64,000 bases of DNA from Flaveria trinervia. Lineage: Eukaryota; Streptophyta; Magnoliopsida; Asterales; Asteraceae. This document shows positions 57,733 through 64,000 of the stretch, in pieces. Positions within the stretch are counted from its first letter, which is position 1. Each line of letters opens with the position of its first letter. The notes beneath the pieces are model-generated. The model saw only the letters and a program-made list of their open reading frames with translations. It made no database searches and had not been told where the DNA came from. Both the position numbers and the translations under genes were made by a program. Location: assembly GCA_025506515.1 (NCBI GenBank), contig CM046452.1, positions 73,629,115 through 73,693,114 on the forward strand. Reading direction: 5' to 3'.

Positions 57733-60700
57733 TTATTTATTATCCCACTTATTGTTGGCAGATGTTGGTCTTTTTCCTTCTTGATCAGTAGAGAAGAGAC
57801 CCATGTAAGCTCCGGCTGGGAAGAAACCTCGGATATTTGTTTGGCAAAGTATGAATGGGAACTCTGTTTGGGGAACTGGACACAGAGTTGTTATTCCATT
57901 CATGAGATTTACTTCCCATAATGAGTCTGTATGACTCTCGGACATAGGCCTCAAGGAGAAACTTGTTCCTCCTGAGAGAGTTCTTCTACTCCTCCTTCGA
58001 AGAAGAACTCTGGACCATAGTACTCTGATAAGTACTTCATGGTCCTGCCATTTTTCAGCTCCACCGTAGTTCCTCCCTATATACAAATTCATTAGGATGG
58101 TTGCCTTCAAGGAGTAACTGGAGCTCATTCTTTGGATGTCTTCAAGCTTTTTATATAACAACCCCTTCTTAATTATCTTGTTTTCTAGTAAAGCTTGAGG
58201 GGTCTTCTTTGCTTGGTGAGCTTTCTTGAATTCATTAATGATTTCCCAAGGTGAGACTACAGTGGCCAACATGATGGTAGAATCTATTGTTTTTCGTACC
58301 TGGCCATTGTATCTGTGAGGAATAGTTCTTTTATGGATTCTAGAACTCACCCTGGGGTCAACATACTCTCACTCTCTCCTTCTGATACTGAAAAGTGTGC
58401 TTGAGAGTGTACAGCCTTTGAGCATGCCCTTTCATGGCCTGAATAGATGATGACTGAGGAAATTCTTGTCAACCATCTCCAACAGTTGCTCATCGTGCTG
58501 TTTCTGCTGTTCTTCTTCTTCTATCTTGACTCTGACCATTTCCCTTTGAGAGTCAGGTGTGATCATGGGTTGACTTCGGGGTTTTGGCAGCTTTAGAACA
58601 GCAGAGAGTGGCAGACTATCATCTTCATCCTCCTCTTCGTCTTCTTCTTCCATCCTCAACACCCTTCTCCTCCTTTTGGTGCATCACTGGATGATGGTTG
58701 GGTTAGTGAAGGAATTGGTTTTGAAGAATGAGGATGTTTGGATTTTGGCTTAGAGATTGGTTGGGAGATTTGAGGGATAGGATCTGTTTGAGTGGGTGGA
58801 AGGGAAGGTTGATCCAGTATCTTTGTAGTTAGTTTCGCCTTTGTGAGTTTATCCATCTCTAACCTTTTACCAGCCCCAGCCTCATCAAGGCTTCCACAAT
58901 AATCCCTTTGTTGAATGCTTAGACAGATAGATTCTAGTGGCTATAGCCAGAATGCTGTCCCTGGTCCATGCGCGAATCTCCACTAACGATCTTCCTAAGT
59001 ATTTTGCAATAAAGCGGATCATTATTTCCAATCTCTCTTTTTCCAGAGCATCATACCCTGCCCATCGGGTTTGTATCTCTTGCACTTCTAACCTTCTGAT
59101 CTCACTATCCAGTGTGGCTGTGTCAAACCCCTGCCTGAAGAGTTATTCAATTATTTTATCCATGGAGCGGCTGTGTGTAGTGTCAGCTTCTCTTACCAGC
59201 TCCTCCAAGGATTTGTCTTCAGCAGTATGATCATCAGCACTCTTCTTTCGCTTGTAAGTGAGCAGAGGTTGCTTTTCTTTCTCCTCCTCTTGGGCTTGCT
59301 TCTCTTCCTTCTTTTCCTCTGTTCTTGTCCTCTTCTTTTCTTTCACTGCAGTACTCTCCCCCTTTTGGATGCATTGGAGGAAGGGGTTTGTACCGCAGAA
59401 AGAGTCTTTTGACAGCAGCATCAATCAAGGGCTGTAAAGTTGAGGAAAGCCTCTCATCAATGGCTTTAGTCACAATATCAGTGATTATGGGTGTGATGAG
59501 AGGGAGGGAATTTTGAAGTACAGCACCTATTTGCTCAGGAGGGTTCTGTTCCTGAGAAGTAGGGCCTGAAGCAGAGGCAGGTGGTTGAGTTTGGAGTGGC
59601 TCAGTGTTTGGGGAACCTTCAAGTGAAGGTCCCATCTGTGGTGAGTAGAGGCAGATGGTCTTTCTTCTTGTGAGAGTTGATCAAGTAGGTTTTGCAGCCT
59701 ACTGACTTTCTCTTCTAGGATTGTGTTCTGGGCAAGAACATTGTAGAAAAAGCCCAGGTCATCATCAGCCGAAGCTGAATCATCTGACCTCCTGCTTAGA
59801 GCAGGATTTACATGCACTGGGTGTAGAACAGTTGATGCATGTGCCCCTTGTGCTTGGTACTGGGGACTTCCAGCCTCAGGACAGTGTCCATCATCGGCTG
59901 TTGCCTCTAGTGAGGTCTGAGCAATGTTACCAGCCTCATTCTGATCATGTGCTGAGTCAGAAGAGGTGGCAGCCTCACTAGATATTCTAAGCTCCTTGTC
60001 TACACCAGGAGATAGAAGTGGTAAAACCCTATGCTGTGGGTTCTCAAGTGCACTGTGTTCCTCCCCCTCAATTGTAGAGGTATTCCCAGTAGTAAGTGGT
60101 TTCTGGGGAGGGGGTGAGGAGTGCAGTTGAGTCAGCACTTGTGCAACTATTAAAGTTGGGCTGTGAGGGGCGGTTGTTTGGGGTGAAGGGATAGAAGCAG
60201 TGTGCACCTGGGAAGGTTGGTGCTCTTCAATGGCAATCCCCTCAAGTGAGGAAGATCCCAGATATGTAGGTACCCCTTGGGTGGTTATTGCAGGCTCCTG
60301 TGAGAGAGAAGCCTGAGCGGCTATGGCTGGGAAGAGTCATTGTATCCACTAGGGGTTTGGACTAGTGGATTTATCCTGCGTTTGTGTTGCAGGGGCATCC
60401 TCAGGGGACTCAATTCCCTGAGTAGCCGTTTTGGGTTTCTTTTGGTGGGTTTGGTGGGGACTTTTGATTTGGAGGTGGTGGCTGTGGGTTCCAGCTACGT
60501 GGGTTTTCGCAGCTTGGAAGCCATTTTTAGTGTCTGGTCAGAGTGTGCCGGGAGTATACTTCCGGCAGAACAGCCGTAGCAGGGACTCCCAAGCCAACAA
60601 GTCCCTCAGCATTAAGCTGGTTTGTAATAATGGCCATTATGAACCGTGGATATAGTATCCAACGGTTGGCAGTTAGTTTTTGAGCCATATCTTTGAGCTC

Positions 60701-61239
60701 TGAAAATATTATTTCTGAAAAGTTTAGCGGTTGTTGCTCAAGAATAGAATACATTACCTGCTGCCATTTCGTCGACATTTGATCCCAAGACGACGTCTTA
60801 GGGGCCAAACATACATTCACCATGTGAAAGATTAGGCGCTCAGCGTCATTAAAGTGTTTTCTTCAAGATAGTGGAGGCACTGAGATCGCCTTGATATCCA
60901 TGTTGGGCAAAGGATAGATCTGTGGTGCCCTTCGGATATCCAGCAGGAGAACTAGCATCATTCAGATGAAGAATTTTGCGGATTATTGCAGGAGTGATGA
61001 CTACTTCTTTGTTGTTTACGACCGACTGGAGGGATGGTGTGTTGTTCTCCCCAGTGGTAACATAACGTTCATCCAAAATTGGTGCAGGGATTCAGCATGT
61101 AGTATGGGATTCAGAAGAAATGCCGTTTGTATTGGGACTGAACCATAAGATCGATAGCAGTATCGAACTTAGTCCAGATGGGCGATTTAGTGAGGTAGGC
61201 AACACAGTTGTGTCGCGGTTTAATTTGCATGGACGCCAT
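57733..61239 (-). pseudogene. E3 ORF3: long extra ORF between pol and the 3' LTR (about 1,170 codons)
   Basis: The most complete copy. Start MASMQIKPRHNC (61239). N-terminal region (about 300 codons): FDTAIDLMVQSQYK, VVITPAIIRKILHLNDASS, HGYQGDLSASTILKK, HMVNVCLAPKTSSWDQMSTK, LNFSEIIFSELKDMAQK, NRWILYPRFIMAII. These resemble a domain common in plant retroelements (putative plant transposon protein, Transposase_32-like), from memory. The middle is Pro/Ser/Thr-rich, with a heptad segment (ILEEKVSRLQNLLDQLSQEE) and a Lys/Glu-rich charged run. The C-terminal region has RYNGQVRKTIDSTI, VVSPWEIINEFKKAHQAKKT and KIIKKGLLYKKLED, then the stop at 57733. No membrane segment or zinc motif seen. It occupies the position of env-like ORFs in some copia lineages, but nothing shows an envelope function. 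Several frameshifts. Confidence 0.78.
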
Positions 61240-61329
61240 TGAGAAGAGGGAAGTTTTGGAGAGGAACGTTAGGTTTGAAGAGATCAAGCATTGAGATCTT
61301 AGGTTAGGATATTTATAGGGTACGGGTAA

Positions 61330-61680
61330 GAAACGACTGAAGGATGTGGTGTAGTCATCAGTAGTTTTAAACGACCGTTGACATGGTATTATCCTTTCAG
61401 ACGTTGAAACAGCTGAAGTCGTGGTGTTAGGCATCAGTAGTTAGAAAAACTACTGAAGACCGTGGTTTGACTTCAGATGATTGAAACAACTGAGGACATG
61501 GTGTTTGGCATCAGTAGTTATGAAACTACTGAAGACATTGGTTTTGTCATCAGCTGTTGTAAACAACTGAAGACTTGGTATTAGTCATCAGTAGTTATAA
61601 AACTACTGAAGACATGGTTTTGCTTCAGTTGTTTAGAATGAAACAGCAGTTGTACAAACGACTGAAGAGAAAGTTCTCTT
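61330..61680. repeat. Hairpin-forming tandem array between pol and ORF3 of E3
   Basis: CAGTAGTTATGAAACTACTG, CAGTAGTTATAAAACTACTG and the variant CAGCTGTTGTAAACAACTG recur with GAAGACATGGTTTT-like spacers; same arrangement as in E1 and E2. Confidence 0.75.
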
Positions 61681-61976
61681 CAGCTGTTTTCGTCAATTCT
61701 TAGCTTTTCAGCTGTTTCATATTGTCCTCAACACATTCATCAGTCTTTTGGCTGATTTCAGTTGTTTCATAGGACATCAGTACTTATCTGTTTTTACTGA
61801 TTGCAGTAGTTGTAGCTGCATCAGTAGTTGTAACTACATCAGTAGTTTAGAACAGATGAAGTACTTCAGTACTTGTGAGACATTTAGCCTTCAGTAGTTA
61901 TAAAAACTGCTGAGGGTAAAAGAGCTCATCAGTACTTATATGTGACATAGGTACTAATGATCATCAGTAGTGTCAC

Positions 61977-64000
61977 TTATTCTAGCTGCAGCATACCAAG
62001 CCTTAACACCAGGTTTTGGAAAGTTGAACTATCCAAAGGCTTAGTAAAAATGTCTGCAAGCTCATCAGCACTAGGCACAAACTTAGGATCAATCGGACTT
62101 TTTCAAAACAATCCCTTATAAAATGATGTCTGATCTCTATATGTTGGTCCTAGAGTGCTGGACTGGATTTTTGACAATCCAAAGAGCTGAAGCATTATCC
62201 ATTAACAATGGAGTCTTAGTCTCTGTAATGCCATAATCCAAAAGTTGGTTTTGAAGCCAGAGTACCTGAGATGTACAACTTGCAGCTGCAATGTACTCTG
62301 CTTCAGAAGTTGATGTAGCAACTGAGGTCTGTTTCTTGCTCTGCCAAGAAATCAAGCAGTTGCCTAGAATTGACATCCACCAGAAGTTGATTTCCTGGTC
62401 AACTTACACCCTGCATAGTCACTGTCAGAAAAAGCAACTAATTTACCAGAATGTCCAGTAGAATACCATAAACCTAGAGATGGAGTGCCTTGCAGATATC
62501 TAAAGATCCTCTTGACTGCAATCAGATGAGACTCTTTAGGTGCAGCCTGAAATCTAGCACAGACACATGTAGCAAACATAATATCTGGTCTAGAAGCTGT
62601 TAAATACATCAAGGACCCAATCATACATCTGTAAAGTGTTTCATCAACCACTTTACCTTTCTGATCTGTATCCAGTTGTGTGGTGCTGCACATGGGAGTA
62701 GAACAAGGCTTACAGTTTTGTAAATCAAACTTTTGCAAAAGATTTTTGTATATTTGGACTGATGAATGAAAATTCCATCAGCTTTTTGTTTGATTTGCAA
62801 CCCCAGAAAGAATTGTAACTCTCCCATGGCACTCATTTAAACTTCTGTTGCATCAACTTTGTAAAGGCATCACACAACTTGGATCAGAGGATGCAAAAAT
62901 GATGTCATCTACATAAATTTGAACAAGTAGATTATGCTGCCCACTTTCTTAATGATAAAGTCTATCTATGGAGCCTCTGTGAAATTATTTTCCAGAAGAA
63001 AGTTTGATAATGTCTCATACCAGGCTCTAGGAGCTTGTTTTACCCATAAAGAGCCTTATCAAGCTTATACACCCAATTAGGATGTTTATTGTCCTCAAAG
63101 CCCGGAGGTTGACATACATAAACTTCTTCTTTAATTTTTCCATACAAAAATGCACTTTTGACATCCATTGAAAAACTTTAAGATTTTGATAAGCAGCATA
63201 AGCTAAAAACAATCGAATTGCTTCCAGTCTGGCTACAGGGGCAAAGGGTTCATCATAATCAATACCTTCTTCTTGTGCAAACCCTGAACAACCAGTCTGG
63301 CCTTGTTCTTAACAATAAGCCCATTTTCATCAGTTTTGGTTCCTAAACACCCATTTAGTGCCTATTGCACACTTACCTGGAGGTAGAGGAACAGTTCCCA
63401 TACTGTTGTTTCTTGAACTGAAGAAGCTCAAGCTGCATGGCATCAACCCATCCATTGTCCTTTAAAGCATGTGATAATTCTTGGCTCTTGCTGACTGATG
63501 AAGAGAGCATAGAAGCAGCAGAAATTTGACAATTGACTTCTTGTTGATACTCCAGCAGTGATATCACCAATGATTTGAGACATAGGGTGATTCTTCAGAT
63601 CTTGATACACAATGAGATCTGTGCAAGTGTTTGTAGCAGGCTCAGCAGTAACAGATGGTGATGGGAATCGTTTCCTTGAAACCAATCAGTGGATGGTAAT
63701 TCAAAGGAAGTTGAATTCGAAGATATCTCATCAGCATTTGTTGTGGATGGTGCTACTGGAGCTACAGGAACATCAGGTCTAGCTGAATCAGGCGCTGATC
63801 ACTAAACCTGAATAGGTGAGTACTACAATCATCATCATCATCAGCAGTACCACCAGGTGGTGAACTGTTGACAGGAGCAATAGCAGGAGTTTGATGAGGA
63901 ACATATTGCAGTATGTCCAAATCCAATAACTCCACAGGGCTTTGTGGAATCTTGTCCTTGGAGATTCATTGAACTTAACATGTAGAGTTTCTAACCATCC
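61977..64000 (-). pseudogene. E3 copia pol, RT and RNase H part
   Basis: Incomplete at the right edge. Visible on -: a Ser/Pro-rich linker between integrase and RT (63960-63500), DNGWVDAMQLELLQFKKQQ (about 63450), LAYAAYQNLKVF, MSAMGELQFFLGLQIKQKAD, SDSDYAGCKLTRKSTSGG, SEAEYIAAASCTSQVLWLQN and the stop at 61977-61979. The RT catalytic region (about 62900-62960) carries several one-base gaps, so the frame is broken. Confidence 0.82.

Larger units (their letters stand above)
56799..64000 (-). mobile_element. Copia element E3, 3' portion, runs off the window
   Basis: On -: pol (64000-61977, incomplete at its 5' side), hairpin array, ORF3 (61239-57733), polypurine tract, 3' LTR (57696-56799). 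Inserted in the E1 5' LTR; the last five host bases TTGTG should recur at its other end beyond base 64000. Its LTR resembles E1's in the R/U5 half but lacks the 28-bp array. Confidence 0.88.

Noticed and set aside
57733..61239. ORF3 as a retroviral-type envelope gene
   Set aside because: It is in the env-like position, but I see no signal peptide, transmembrane segment or fusion-like region, so position alone does not justify the name.

Overview
This is a window of a flowering-plant (eudicot) nuclear genome. The evidence is split genes with GT-AG introns, a plant-type MORC gene and a PIRL-type leucine-rich-repeat gene, a plant mobile domain (PMD) gene, and nested Ty1/copia LTR retrotransposons primed by initiator tRNA. 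The copia family resembles elements I associate with Asteraceae, but that is recollection rather than proof.

Layout. 1-3,030: the 3' end of a MULE (MuDR-type) transposase on + faces a decayed PMD gene on - (tail to tail); a cluster of three GC-rich palindromes lies upstream of the PMD gene. 3,300-20,000: a MORC-family GHKL ATPase with a CW zinc finger, which I could assemble into 14 exons with every splice phase consistent (693 aa). Its introns and 5' region hold a short LTR element with direct repeats, a copia gag fragment broken by a MITE, an intronic tandem duplication and a 2.7-kb truncated copia copy. 21,300-22,835: short palindromic repeats interrupted by two small inverted-repeat elements. 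24,700-29,530: a complete three-exon PIRL4/5-like gene (569 aa) with a 200-bp tandem triplication in intron 1. 29,530-34,387: AT-rich spacer with one old copia integrase fragment.

34,388-64,000: three related copia elements, all on -, nested in one another. Host element E1 (34,388-56,798) has a complete 12.2-kb element E2 (41,803-54,019) inserted in its gag, with a perfect 5-bp target duplication (AGTTA). A third element, E3 (56,799 to beyond the window), cuts E1's 5' LTR inside a tandem repeat. Each carries gag, pol and a long extra ORF (ORF3) between pol and the 3' LTR. A hairpin-rich array lies between pol and ORF3, and the U3 regions carry subfamily-specific minisatellites and a short inverted repeat that covaries between subfamilies. 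None of the copies is intact. Much of their divergence is single-base indels, while the two host genes are clean, which suggests partly unpolished repeat sequence.

How the parts relate: MORC ATPases compact chromatin and silence transposons, and host PMD proteins (MAIN, MAIL1) also act in silencing. The window therefore shows a silencing gene embedded in transposon debris next to a transposon-linked copy of another silencing-related domain. PIRL is a separate, cytoplasmic Ras-group LRR protein with no evident link to either.
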